From Asterella californica (lineage: Eukaryota; Streptophyta; Marchantiopsida; Marchantiales; Aytoniaceae): DNA of 64,000 nucleotides. Numbering within the stretch: the stretch's first letter is position 1; each line of letters opens with the position of its first letter. The position numbers and the translations under genes were made by a program. Location of the stretch: contig JAYKYS010000002.1 of the NCBI GenBank assembly GCA_036924285.1, positions 7,502,001 to 7,566,000 on the forward strand. Reading direction: 5' to 3'. Shown piece after piece: positions 45,371 to 58,500 of this stretch. Under the pieces are notes generated by a model, which was not told the DNA's origin, did no database searches, and saw only the letters and a program-made list of their open reading frames with translations.

Positions 45371-46412
45371 GGTGCACGCCCAACGCCCTTCGAACCTGCA
45401 ACCTGCCTTCCGAATTCTCCGTGCACTGACTCCTCAAGCCCACTACTACTCCTGTCCAAGCATGTCGAGACACACAGATCCCAAACACACACACCTAAAC
45501 TGCTTCCAGCAGCCTCGAACAAACTTCACCCAACCTTGTATCATCATAATCCCTCCAACCAATAAATCAATCCTCGTAATCCACACTTCTTCAAACCCAC
45601 CCACCCGCCCGTAGCAGCGGACTCGAGCGGTCCCTGCGCTTCGGCATGACAAAACGTACACGATTTTCACGCAAACTGGTTTTCAAGGCGAATGCAGGGC
45701 AAGAAAAGCACTCTCTGATACGAGCTGCCTCTTCTCCGTCTTCCAGCCATTTCGCCCTCTCGTCCTCGTCTCATCCAATCAACCTGAAGAAGTTCACGAT
45801 CCTTCCTCCTCCTCCTTCATCTTCGTCGTCGTTATAATGTGCTTCCTCTCTGAGCTCGGATCGGCGCTCCTACTCCCTCCATCACTGTATCCTGCGTTTC
45901 TGCGCATCCATCGTCTCGTCCTCCCAGAGATGCGTGATCTATCATTCTTCTCATCATACATTATTCATTATTCCTTCACGTTGGCGCTGATCCCCACGGC
46001 AAAAGAGAAGCTGCCCGCTGCATCTCTGAGGTCAGAATCAATGAACTCTGCAGCTGTTTACATAAATCTCTACAACTTCTTCTATCCACAGTGACGTCGC
46101 ATGAGCGTTACATTGGCAGCAGGACTCGAAAAATGCCCGTATACACGGACACATGTCCTACTGCACTCTGCAGCATGCGTCGGCTCCCGATCGTCGCCCG
46201 CAGTGTGCGAAAGAACACACACAAGTATGGCACTTTCGCGTTTACGGCTAACTTCAGTAACGGACAGACAGATATTTACGTGCTACATACGTGCTTCGTC
46301 TCTAATTCAGAGGTCTGATGTGAGGAAAGCAGCGGCTGTAGAATGAGTTCCTAGCATAGGGAGAGGTTCTCCTCTCTCTTCTACTGTAGTTTACTTACCT
46401 CTAAGATTCCGC
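45371..46412. other. AP5B1 upstream region
   Basis: The stretch should hold the AP5B1 promoter and leader on minus. Pyrimidine-rich runs on plus (about 45806-45832) correspond to a GA-rich leader on the transcript strand. No other gene is supported. Confidence 0.4.
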
Positions 46413-46988
46413 AGAAATTTGCTTGATCACACCCCAAGTAAGTTTGTTGCTCTTGATCGTACTCCTTTTAACGATGTATCGTTTCATAACACTTTTTTAA
46501 CGATACGATGTATTGTAGAATCACACCTCTTACTGATTGTGAGACAAGTCACTTTTTCATATTACTGACATCTTGATCTGTGTATCATCAGCATCGTCTG
46601 ATATGTATTTTAGAACATGTATCATCTGAAATGTATTTTATGGTGAAATGTATTTTAAGGTGTATCAGCTGAAATGTATTTTACGGTTGAAACGATTTGA
46701 GTGAGATGAATATTTTATTATTATTTTTTAAATATTTTTCAGTAAAATAAATTTGTTTTTGTTTTTATAAATATTTAATCATGATCAAAAATAATAAAAT
46801 ATATACATCTAACTTTCCGAACATGTACCATTTGATATATATTTTACTGTTAAAACGATTTGAGTGAAATAAATATTTACTCATGATCAAAAATAATAAA
46901 ATAACGATAAAATGATTAGTTTTACCGTTGCTAACCAGTCAAAGGTGTGATAAAATGCAACAAACTTACTGGGGTGTGACAAATTTCT
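46413..46988. mobile_element. Small non-autonomous MULE-like element (about 576 bp)
   Basis: The ends AGAAATTTGCTTGATCAC... and ...GTGACAAATTTCT are inverted repeats of about 50 bp, sharing also CACACCCC, GTAAGTTTGTTGC and a second box. The boxes CTTGATCACACCCC (46422) and CTTGATCGTACTCC (46452) start 30 bp apart, as in the large MULE. The interior is AT-rich and non-coding. Flanks TAAGATTCCGC and TCCAAGATCCG are similar but not a clean target duplication. It probably depends on a MULE transposase such as the one at 6644-9338. Confidence 0.65.
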
Positions 46989-47243
46989 TCCAAGATCCGA
47001 GATTATCGTAGTCCTTATATCACACGTAAGGTAGCATATGGATAGATCTACGTTCGTTTCTGCACAACATTCCGGCGCCACTAACTAGGGAAATGTTTCA
47101 GTACCTCCGGTGACGGTTTTAGCTCCAGTCCTACAACCAGGTTATCAGTGGATATCATTTACAGAGAGACTGCTACTCGTTATGCCAATCTCCTCCTGGT
47201 AACTCTTCTACCACACGCGGTGTGTTTCACACTGGGCCAGCTG

Positions 47244-47318
47244 TCCCAGTATCTTCACCACCGGTGTTGAATTAACCGGCAGTCCCAGTATCCTCACCAC
47301 GGGTGTTGAATTTGCCGG
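47244..47318. repeat. 39-bp tandem duplication
   Basis: Copies start at 47244 and 47283 with TCCCAGTATCYTCACCAC and end in CCGG; the second is slightly shorter. Confidence 0.8.
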
Positions 47319-48606
47319 AGCTCAACACAAGTGTTGTGACGAGTGCTGAATGTTTTACCTTCATCTGAGGTTCGGCGTTTTCTGTCACTGTGGTTTCTTC
47401 ATCATCGTCACACTTATCCGCTGTGACTCGTTTCGCAATCTTCCTCTCTGTAGTTTCCTAGCCGTTACGTGGGCATACATAGATGCAGATCCTCCTTGCT
47501 ACTGTCGCTCTGTCACCTCTTAACAATGGTGACCCAGAGACAACCGTTCAACAAGAATGAAACCGCAGCGCTGATCATCTTCTCAGGCCTCATTACCTCT
47601 GCCCTAACGATCTGAAAGATCACAACGCTCCTCGTAACCTGTATGTTTCAGGGGGATCCTGTAGACATAGTAAAGCACGCTTGGTCTGGTGTTCACTTTA
47701 GAAGTGATTACTGTTCATAGCGATCGTACAAAATGCGACTTACTGAACACGTGACAGCAGCAGTTAATCTGGGAAACTCCTTTAAAGTTTACACGTCTGG
47801 ATAACGGTGAAAACAAGGCCTGGACTTCATAACTTCTGGCTTCAGTAATTGTTGCGGTAGACAAGAATTTACACACAGGGCAGTTGACCTGTGAATATGT
47901 TTCAATGGAATCAATAAATAAGGTGCCTACTTATCGTCTAATAACTCAGACAAAGCCTAATGAGCCTGAATTGCAAACCGCACAACCTATCTTCTGATCG
48001 AAGGATAATCAGCAGAGACTGCGTGAACTATCTTCTGGATTTCTTAGTATCTGATGCTGATTTTCTCGCGTCAGAAGATCTCGTCTCGCTGCCAACAGTC
48101 GCCACTTTTGACACTTATCAACACGGAAGCCAGGCGGCCCATAAAAATCGGCAGTCCAACTATATCCAAGCAATAACGGGCAAGGGTAGGAACTGGATTC
48201 ATGGCAAAACCTTTGAAAGATTCTACCCGTGACAATGAATTTGAATTATCAACTCATATGAGGACGATGCTCATAGCCTATAGTACAAAAAAGGACTTAA
48301 GCTCCTTTCACCTGTCTGTCCATCATCACTCTTAGGTTTGTCTAACAAGAATGAGTTCTCAGCGGAGACTGCAATAACTGAGGAAAAGGAAAGACTCCCC
48401 AATCTGCTCTGCCCGCATCCGAGTGGTGTCTAACCATATTCCTCAAGATGCTTGTCATCTCATGCAACCGCAATTTCGGCTCGTAGAAGAGTTACACTAA
48501 GAGAAGCATAATGGCCGTGTCCTGCTAAGTTTATTCCAACTAAAAGTTAACGGACGTAGCATCAAATGGTATTTTAAAGACTAGTGAACGCGGGGCATTC
48601 AGCCGT

Positions 48607-48623
48607 CCCCCCCCCCCCCCCCC
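48607..48623. repeat. Homopolymer run of 17 C
   Basis: An uninterrupted C run, followed by TCCCTTC. The length may be affected by sequencing error. Confidence 0.85.
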
Positions 48624-48758
48624 TCCCTTCAAACAGCACAAAAATCGGCATTGCTGTAAAAATTTGATAGACACACCAGACTACGGTTCTCACAGGCGAA
48701 AGGAGACGCGGGGTGAGAAAACCATACGTGGACTAAGACTGACTGATTGACATTTTTC

Positions 48759-51700
48759 CTAGAAACTGCTAGAAGAAGAAGCCCGGTCTCTGAGTCTTAC
48801 AGGTGAGCCTTCTCTTGTTGAAGGAGAGGAAGCGAACGAAGTACCGTCTCGCTGTGGTAATACCTTCCTCTGTGGGGATATGGGGGCCTCCTTTTTGGCC
48901 CGAGGAGGCAACGGGGCATGAACTACGATGGGCAAAGACCATTCTCCTCGTTCTCTTTCTTCTATCAAAAGAGGATGTGCGTATTTACTCCAGTCCACTT
49001 TCGGGGGAGACGCCACAAACTCAAAGCGGAGGATCCATTGTACGGAAATCAAGGGAGTGCTAAATGAGGCAGGGCCGTCCAAAGGGACTGAGAAGATAAA
49101 ATGAGAGTTAAGCATATCACAAACAATCTCAAAATACTCTGACTGGACCTGCGCATGCCACGCAGGAAATTTTTGTAAGAAACTGGAATCACGAACTTGG
49201 GAGAAGAGCAAAAACTTTCAACAGATGGCAAGCGCTGCCTGGACAACCAACTCCAAGTACGCGGAAAAGTGGTTACCTTACTGATCACAGACGAGTTTTT
49301 CCGAGAGGGATGAAGATACGAAGGATTTAAAATTTCTCGGGTCTCCAAAACAGCAGACACCTGCCAAAATAATGACTATATCAGGACGAACCATATTCCA
49401 TGGTAGTGTGACTCAGGCTACCCAACGCTCTTCACACTGCAGAATTCACGCGTGTTCCTATACAGCTTATCAAGGTTACAAGTATGGTAATACAAACCTC
49501 CAAACAACGCCTTGCACCTTCTTCACGCAGGAAAGAGAGTGTTCCAGAAACCTAGTGACAGTTCAAGCGCGCGTTCAGTAAACCAGCAGATCAAAGTTCC
49601 AGTTATATATACCATAGATACAACAATTCGGTGGGACCATATCCTTCGGAAACACCCGAAAGTCCTCTCGTTATCGTCTAGTTCATTTACAGGTACAGAT
49701 GCCAGTATTTCCTTGAGCTGATTTATACACGACTGCGGCAAAGTTTCATGTGGGAGGATAGACCCTCTAATTACCGTATCCCCAAAGTAGTAAGTAGAAT
49801 GAGGATTCCTTGGGCCAAAACGAACTAAAACTTGATCATTGATCCTAATATTGTAGGTTTTTCCCCGCAAGTATTTCACTGCAAACACACAGCCAGTCGA
49901 TTTGCATGAGCATCTAAGATTCATATTTCGAGGGTCAAACGCTATTCTAGCACGCTCAAGGACCAACCATGTGAAACTGATTGATTTCTGTTCCACGCAT
50001 GGAACAGACGCTAACAATACTGACCGACACGGAGTAGCCTCCAAACTGGAATTCGATACAAAGACACTCTACGAACTTGCACAATCACGAAATTTCTGAC
50101 TGATAAGATACAAATTTTACTTCACGGCCGTCCTAGTCACGAAGCACGTGCAGTGCTAAATATAGACAAACAGAAACAAGACAGGTTTTCATCTCAAGAC
50201 AACGACACTGAACCTCAAAGATGTATAACCAGAACTGCTCTTTCATTCTGTCCGGTAGATAAGGAGGAAGTGAAGAAGAAACCGTTGCATATACATGTAC
50301 AAATGTCTACAGCAACAGAGCATGGAGTTGCTTGGCTCGATTTCCTTCAGCTAGAAAGAAAGTGGTTCAAAAGATAACCGAAAAGACATCACTCGAGCGT
50401 GCTTCATACATGCTGCACGGATGAAAATGCCTTCTATTAATCAGAACCCTTAATAATGGATCACATAAACGTGAGGCTAACTCACTCGAAGGAGATGACG
50501 GTGGAGAAAGCCCTCTCTCTTCCTCTCGTCCTCCACCGTATCCGTGATCGTTTCCATTTTCATAACCAGACAATAACCCGTCTCTACCCCTTGCTACTGC
50601 TTCAAATGAACCGGAGCCTTCAGAGGCACCATCCCAGATTCCAAGCCTCTTATCAAAAGAATTAGACAACAAAACTTCCTGTGAATCTGCGAGGGAGTAC
50701 GAAGCGTGAACGTTAAGCGTGGTGAGTACCGTTCTATGAGACCGCGAAAGAACAGAAGCTGAACCTCCCCCAATTCTTACTAGCATCTGCTTACAAACAA
50801 GATCGAGGACATGCCAAGGACAGAACCGAACAAATCTCGCCGAACTGGCTCTTTCGTTCTGAGAAATACAGCTTCAGATCCCTTACTACCCCTGCGAGAA
50901 CTATATCATTTGAAACCATGCTGAATCTTTCCTCCTTTATGTGAAGCATACATGCAGCCAGACAAAATGGCATACGGAGAGCTTTTGTACACATGGAGTA
51001 TCGAGAGTATTCGAAGGACACCAAACAGAAAATAAAAGACCATCTACCTTGTCTTTCAGATAAATAAGCTGCTGGCAGCGCAGAATGTGAGAGTGCCTTT
51101 CTCAGTGATGCATTGGGGCCATTCAGTTCTCTTGGAGTGATAACAGGTGAATTGATTAGTCCATCTTCACACGCACGTTCCGTACTCCCTTTAACAGGGC
51201 TACTTGATGAGCTTTCAGACCGCTTGCTAGTCTTGTCATCATCTAGCGCATATGAAGCATCTGTAGCTTGGGCCTGCCAGAACATTCCAATCAGCACATC
51301 TGTCAGTTGCATTCGTTTCTTTAAATCCATTGCTAATCCAAGCTACGAAGGTCAACTACTTATGAAACTGGAAAGTGGAAAAATGCATACCCAGTAAGAG
51401 TACTCATCCTTCTCTCTCCATTGTATATCCACCTTAATTGCTGAGGGAGGGACAATGCCTGTGTATGAGAGAAATAAGATGTTCAAGCGAATTCGAATTC
51501 TGAAGTACAAATCAAGACCTAATTGCTAATATCTATACCTAAAGACAGTAGTTGTAAGAACGATATTAACATCCATCGATCTCATTTCACGCTGTCAACC
51601 CAACATGGTATGGCATTCAACTGAATGAAAACAACGGTGGTGTTATCTGCAACTACACTGATTCCGCAAACAACATACCAGAAAAACCGTAATGGTCCTT

Positions 51701-53858
51701 GGAGTGTAGCTCATCGGCGGTTAGGCCACTACAACTTGGTAGGGTCCAAATCTGAAATGGAGTTCTCACCTCCTGGAACATAAATCCCGAGATCCATTAG
51801 GAAGGTGAAGGACTTCGTGGTAGCAGACTGACAGAACTTTAAAGCAAGCCACGCTGTACGTAAGAATAAAGCAGATATCCGCATGTAGCCTAGACTGGAT
51901 ATACTCTCGGACAACTGCTGCCGGGAAAGGGCTATCTGCGACCAAAGAAACATATGCTACTTACCAGCGGCGACATACTCTTCTGAGAGTGTCCACCATG
52001 CCCGTTCTCAACAACTGAGTAGGACCACCGCATGTTGACGGTGATGTAAAAGATATATCGCACCGCGGTACCCCTGTACGAAGGTGGAAGAACTTTCGGA
52101 AGCAAGGTCCTGACCATATCTGGCATTCAACAAATTACACAAGTACGACAACCAGGCCACGGGTTAGCGTGAGCCAGCTTTGTTACGGGGTAATTTCTGG
52201 AACACCTGTAATTTACACCAAAACTTTCTCAGTTATGCGCATCCATCTACACAATCTTTCTCCGAAAAGATATTCTTAAGGTTCTCTCAATGACATAACT
52301 CCAGCATGAAGCGTAAGTGTAGCAGGCTCGGATTCAACCAACGAACTTTCCAAGTGGATATCAACGTGGAAAACGTTCTCCATTCATTTGTATTTCAGGA
52401 GGGGAACTGATGGAACCGTATGAGGTAAGCAATTCATTAACTAATTCGAGATTCCCATGTTTAGCTTAATTAATCCTACGCTAAGAATCCAACAAGCTCG
52501 GTCAGCGCATCTGCACAGAAACTTTCTTCTTCGACTTACAAGTTTTATTATCGCCAAGCCCAATCATGACACTGGAAATAATCGACGTGGGTGATGACTC
52601 CAGGATGGTGCGCTCTCCTGCCAGAACAATCAGCAAGAACATGTGCTTCGATATCAATACACGTAGTACAACCAACACCAATTTGAGCTTTGAGCACATG
52701 TTCTCTTGCATCACAGTTATTCATCATATGTTCCCATAAATGGTCATGTGAGCTTATTCATACATCCACTCCCAAAGAAAGATAATGAATGCTCTGCTTC
52801 TCGCTCGTGTTCTTGAAAAAAAGTTCCAGAAATGCACAACCCCACTGAGCAGAAGTTCGTCCTCGTATCAAAGCGTGACTGAGTTCCTTGTAACTCAGTC
52901 ACGCTTTGACACGGGAACGAATTTCTGACGTTTTCATGTCAGAGCGCGCCTGAGTTACAAGGAATGATTTAATGTACAGCAGTAAAAACCATGGTGAGGC
53001 TTGACATCGCATTTTGCGTTAGAAACTTTTGGACAGCAATGTGATGAATCGAATGCTAGCTTCCCCCGTCCTATCAGATCGAACTTGGAGCTTTCGGTTC
53101 AGTCATTTCAGTGTTCAAAAGCGAGTGCAACTACACTGAACTCATAACAAGGTAATGAAGCGAAGAACCGTTAACCATAGTGTATTTTCTACGTGTCAGT
53201 CTTGGGATCCAGAACCTGATTAATTGACTAAAGAACTTGCAAGGAAACAACAAGTAAAATGTTGCTGAAAGAGCTACTCTGTTTTCTCCAACCTAGGTGA
53301 TCAACAGCTGTATTTAGCGGCACAGATCAGCAAACTCCCGATTACACACAATGCACAGCGACTGGCTCCAGAAAGCCATTAACGGAAAGCCCTGTGCGGG
53401 CATGACGTTCCAATCAATGGGTCTCAACTATAATGTAAAAAGTACGACTGGACGATAGAGAGAGGAGTGAAAGAGTGAAAATGACCTCTCCGTTGCTTGG
53501 AACCAGGAGGTACTTTGGGAGTCACAAGCCACTGAGGATCAACCCTCTCAATGCCTTTCACTTCCACCAATAAATCTTCCATCAAAACTGCATCCACTAA
53601 GCTTCTGTTCGAAGCCCCAATTCCAGCCTTATTTGCCGCGGGCACATCGTTCCTCACATCGATTGTCGCCACAACAACATCTCCTGGCCTGTAAGCTGGT
53701 TTGTCCATCGTTACATGAAGAGTCGGTTGAGAACGAGACGACTTCCTAAGCGCAGAATTACGCCTTGGGGATGACGGTGCTGATGCATCCAATCTATCAT
53801 GAGACTTAGATCTTTCCCTTTTGAAAAAGGGAAAGACCTCGGGGATCGTGGTCCACAT
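48759..53858 (-). CDS. RGP1: RGP1 homologue (RIC1-RGP1 Rab6/Ypt6 GEF subunit)
   Basis: Predicted CDS complement join(53858..53486, 52617..52540, 52119..51965, 51935..51770, 51458..51391, 51342..51048, 50686..50486, 49878..49775, 49551..49498, 49360..49277, 49148..48759), 655 aa; all introns GT-AG, phase unbroken. Arrestin-like N-terminus: LHVTMDKPAYRPGDVVVATI, VEVKGIERVDPQWLVTPK, LLPKVLPPSYRGTAVRYIFY. A Ser-rich middle follows, then a C-terminal Rgp1 region: YNIRINDQVLVRFGPRNPHS, GTLSFLREEGARRCLE, SYLHPSRKNS, FSTPLISVQWILRFEF, LPIVVHAPLP. RGP1 pairs with RIC1 to activate the Rab6/Ypt6 GTPase at the Golgi for endosome-to-Golgi traffic. Exon 4 fits phase but looks least like the family and may be wrong; the exact ATG is also uncertain. 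A hairpin lies in intron 1. Confidence 0.9.
52851..52926. repeat. 35-bp imperfect inverted repeat in RGP1 intron 1
   Basis: Arms 52851-52885 and 52892-52926 flank a 6-nt loop. The inner 18 bp are perfect; the outer part has four differences, all transitions. On either RNA strand two of them would be G-U pairs. The word CTGAGTTACAAGG recurs just after at about 52950. Confidence 0.88.
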
Positions 53859-55636
53859 CTTAATGACTCTTCTTCCTCATTCTCGCTCTACTTGTCTATC
53901 ACAGGCCCAAAGTGGTTCACAATCAGCTGTTCTTAAAGCAGCTCACTCATTTGAGTGCATCGGCAGTCTCTTTCCACATACATCGTCGACGCCGATCTTC
54001 TCCACACTCACGGCTCCATGCGGCTCTAGCAGGAGGCGACCTTCCTCTAGTGCCCGAAGTTACTTTGTAACATTATCACAGTTGCTCAATCACAGAAGAT
54101 TGACTTGCAATAAACCGTGTTCGCGCTCCGGAATAGCCCGAGAACTTACATCTGATACCAAAGGGAAAAAAATCTGGCACCGGAGCTCTGCATTTCATGC
54201 TTATTGAGCGGATTTTGTTGAGTAGCAAGAGTAGGTCTGAGAGATTTCTGATGACGCATAGTGATATTAGCCAAAGACCTTCCCTGATCTCCGGCCGACA
54301 CCTATGTCCTGGGCCCGATGTTCCATTCCTGCGACTCAAATCTCACTCGCTCCCCAGCAAGAATAAAACTAAAACCGGGAACACTGCACCACAGTTCCCA
54401 TATACTGTAAGCCCAAACATCAGTGCGGCACCATCAGCCAGCCTAACTGAGTTCAAATCCCCCAAAGCAATGACACGCCCACGCACACAGAACACACCCC
54501 GTGAGTATCTCGGCACTCCTCGTCCTTCAGTCAGATCCTATTCCAATCATCCACCACCATGACCTTTGCAATTCATCCTCGAAACAGAGTACCTGCCTGC
54601 CCTGCCCTGCCCTGCCCGACAGTCGGATGGGTTGCGGTGAAGAAAGGGGAACCACACCTCCAGCACGAGAAAATGAGCTGACAGACAGCCTCACTAACCC
54701 ACTGTCTGACTGACTTCCATCCTGCCTAGCCTTGCCCTGCCTGCCTGCCTAGAGCAGAGGAGAGCCAGAGCAAACTCTCCTGCCTTCCTTCCCTCTTCCT
54801 TCTTTCCTTGGATCCCTAGTACAGAACTAAAAGTTCGTCAGCCTCCCTCCGAGCTCGTCCCGTGCATTGCGCGCAGACATCTGGCAGAAGAGTTAACTTG
54901 ACTTACAACAGCCAACCCGTAGAAAGCCTGGTGCCGCATTTCATGCCTGATTCTAGCCTTCTACTCCCGGCCTTGACCATTCGTTTGTCTACGCACTTGG
55001 TCTTCATTTCGCCATCGAGTGGATGGGAGCTCCACCTCAACATCTCTCTCTCTCGCGCCCGTCCTCCCTCCCTCCCTCCCTTCTCTCTTCCTCATTTCTT
55101 CTTCTTCTTCTTCTTAGTGCCCTGTCTGTCACATCCCCTGCCCATAGCCCATAGCGCTTGCGCGTCTTTCTGGCTTCACTCCTCCCTCCCTCCTTTCTTC
55201 ATTCCGCTGCATCTCACTTCCTCCAGAGTTCAGACCTTAGCTTTCCTTCCTTGCCCTTTCTCTCTTACCTTTGCAGCAACAAGCCCCGCCCCGCCAGCTG
55301 CCTCCCGAGTCCCTACTCGCCTTCCCCGATGAGTTGGCAGCGTCACTGATGACGACACTGGCCACGTGTATATTCATCACTCGTGGCGTACCGTCCCCAT
55401 ATAATATGTCTGCATCTTACGTTACGATAACATATAAAATGGCAGTGGTTGTCGAGACAGTCTGGAGGGCGGAGATGAGCAGTGCCTCTTGAAGAGGTGG
55501 CCAGATCACCACACTTCCAGAAACCACAAGTTGGTACATGATTGCAGAATGTTGCCTTTTAATTATCTTTTCGCAATCCTTCTGTCCGTTATTTAGTGTG
55601 CCACATGCACTTGGGCTCTGTGTACCTCTATGGGAG
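53859..55636. other. RGP1 upstream region with simple repeats
   Basis: The stretch probably contains the RGP1 promoter and leader. CCCTG-type repeats occur near 54597-54622, (CCCT)n near 55062-55080 and (TTC)7 at 55096-55116. Open frames over these tracts are low complexity and not called. Confidence 0.4.
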
Positions 55637-55910
55637 GGTGAAATGCTTTTCTGTGGTTCATTTGATTATAAGTTTCATCTGTGTGTACGTATCATTTCTC
55701 GTGTATATTACCCATTACTGTAGCAAACACTAGGTTGAAATGCTTTTGTCTGGATCATCTGATTATAAATCCATCTTTGTTGCATCACTTCTCGTGTATA
55801 TTACCCATTACGAATCACTAGGTTGAAATGCTTTTGTCTGGATTATTTGATTATAAATTTCATTCTTTGTGTATGTATCACTTCTCATGTATAGTCTTGG
55901 CAATCACTAG
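55637..55910 (+). repeat. Tandem repeat, three copies of 88-97 bp
   Basis: Copies start with GKTGAAATGCTTTT at 55637, 55734 and 55822 and share GATTATAA, TATCAYTTCTCRTGTATA, TTACCCATTAC and an ACTAG end. The array stops where the AT-rich desert begins. Confidence 0.85.
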
Positions 55911-58127
55911 GTTGTTCATGAAGGGATATCCTCCTGCTTCAGTTTCTCCCATTCCTTTAAAGGAAATCGTTTTATTCACAATAGATCTCAAATAGATATA
56001 TATATATATATAAACATTGACCATGCACAAAAGAATATACGATTAATTATGTCCTCAGAAGTTGACATGTATTCTTCAAAATATAAGGTGTCAAATATAA
56101 ATGATAATATATTTCTTATATATTTCTTATTTCTTATTTTCTTATTATTTATTATTTATTTATATTGTTTATTTAAAAAGAAATAACATCAATAATCAGC
56201 AACTGAAATGCTGATATCAATATTATTTTGTTCAATGTCATTATAATTTTTTTATCAACAATTTATCAGCTATTTTTTAATAAATATGTTTTATAAGCAA
56301 TGCATTCAAGATCCTAACATTTATTGTAATCGAACTTCAGTTTTCAGAATATAATACAGAAATTCAGAAATAATATAATAATCGATATATATTACTATAA
56401 GTACTATAGCAATCAAATATTGGTTATTGTACTATAATAAATTATTATTTATTGATATCAGTATATCAGCTCTTGGTAACTGAAAGTCTGCTTGTCTTTT
56501 TAAAAATTTAATATGTACTTCAATTATAATTTTAAATTAGTATAAATGTTAGTATTTATAGTTTAATTTAATGATCTACTTAATTTATCTTTTTATTAAT
56601 AGATTTTTACTTCATAGTATATTTGTAGTATGATTATATAAATTTAATAATAGGATAATAATATTGAGTAAATATTTTAAATTCCAAATACATCATAATC
56701 TGGAATATAAGGAGTACTATAAGGTTTTTCCTACATATTGAATATTGATGAATAAAACCAAATTAATTAAGAAACACTATTCACTTTAATATTCTGATAT
56801 TATGGTATATATAAAATCATATTTTTAAAATTTTAGCATAAATATTAATATTACACTATTATAGTCCTCAACATTTAAGTGATTTTGAAAATTATTTGAT
56901 ATTTCTGAAAAAAATATAAAATATTTATCTTATTATAAATATTGATTTATACTAAATATTTCATATGTATATATGTACTTACTTTTTATGCTAAATATTA
57001 TATTTAGTATAACCAACTCATACAGTTGTTATTTATTCATTTTGACTTTAGATATACTAATTTTAATGAATAAATATATTCGTAACTCATTCTTATGGTT
57101 GTAGATTATAATTATATTATCAACATCTGAGTAATATGCTATTAATTCTTTGTGATACATACAAAATATTACTCCACGCTTTATGTTCTTCTCTTGTGTA
57201 AACTTGAAACAAACATGTACGTATCACACATGCATCATCATTAGTTAATCTATTTGTGTGAACATCATATATTTATTTAAAGATTGTAAGCTAATATCTG
57301 TTTCTCTTTTTCAAAGAACATATCATTCGAATTTAAACTCATTATATTAATCTATAAAAAATCGAAATGTTCTGATTTTAACATGTTATTAAACATTGGT
57401 TAATTGTGGTACGCAGATTATGTAATTTCTGTAAGAAAATATCATTTGTGTTTTCAAACTGTACTTATAATTTACTTTTGGTCGATATTTTTATAGAAGT
57501 CTATCTAGAAAGCCATTCCAAATGTAATTGATTTTGTGATATTTCTCTTTTATAAAATTACTGGTGTAATATCCACTACTTCTCCCATTGCTTTGCATTT
57601 GTTGTTCATTCGGTGGACTATTCTCGTTAGTCATCCTTGGAGTCCTCATTGTCCCCTTATGGATCATTGTCTCGTATCTACATGTGGCAACCATATAAGT
57701 AGAAGTTGATTTGGGAATCACACATTACCTATACACCTCTAAGCACAACACTGAAAAGCGTATTAAATGAATATATGGTATCAAATATCTCCTATAGGAA
57801 CAACACTGGATAGTGTATCCAAATTAATATATGGTATCAAAGGTCTAATGCAAATGCAATTTGAGTTGCTTCAGCCTTTACTGCACACATTATAGTAAAG
57901 ACATCATTATTAATCTAACCTATTTTGTGTGGTGGTATATCCGTAAGCTTTAGAAAGAAATACATGTAATGTTTTTCCATGACATATATACTTTTAACAA
58001 TCAAAAGATATTAAATCAAAACTCTTATCTTATCAAGTTACAACATGAAGTGAGAACTATCAACCAATACAAAAACAAATCAAGAGAAATATTTGAAATA
58101 TCTAGAATCCAACCTTTCGTATGTATC
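55911..58127. other. AT-rich gene desert
   Basis: Very AT-rich DNA with (AT)n at 55996-56012, many ATTTATT and TATTAT words and no supported gene. Near 57745-57840 a diverged duplication (ACAACACTGRA...AATATATGGTATCAAA) occurs. Composition differs sharply from both flanks. Confidence 0.6.
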
Positions 58128-58427
58128 CTACATCTTGAATACAGTTGTCATATTAATGGTGAAGGATTTGTGGACGAGTGCAGTACCTCCTCCGTTGGTC
58201 TCAGCTTTTCTAACCATCTTGTAGTCCTTTGAGATAAACTTAGCAATTCCTGCTAGCTTGAAGGTATCTAGCTTATGCTCTTGGATGGCAAGTATGTCAA
58301 TAGTTTGACCATGATGAGTTATACACTCTTTGACTTTGTGCTTCCTAGTTGGGTCATTGAGACCTCCCACGTTCCAAGACCCTACTTGGAGCGTGAGATG
58401 GAGAAGTCTGGCGGGGTTGTCATTCAT
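58128..58427 (-). pseudogene. LINE endonuclease, N-terminal piece
   Basis: Ninety-nine codons from ATG 58427. SWNVGGLND and AIQEHKLD are the first two conserved blocks of apurinic-like endonucleases in LINE ORF2 (metal-binding Asn and Glu). The stop after FKM cuts the domain at about one third of its length. It lies about 75 bp after the ORF1 stop, the usual LINE layout. Confidence 0.75.
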
Positions 58428-58500
58428 TTTTCACCGAGGTCTCTAGGTTGCTCGATCTTTCCTGTTGCTCCTTCTGTATAGGTATGTCTTCTTCCTTGCC

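Larger units (their letters stand above)
46989..48758. other. Spacer downstream of RGP1
   Basis: No supported gene. It contains a 39-bp tandem duplication (47244-47282 and 47283-47318, TCCCAGTATC-TCACCAC-GGTGTTGAATT) and a run of 17 C at 48607-48623. Confidence 0.4.

Noticed and set aside
37880..46435. A single large transposon with ends at 37932 and 46413
   Set aside because: The two termini face outward from this interval, not inward, so they belong to two different elements lying outside it.
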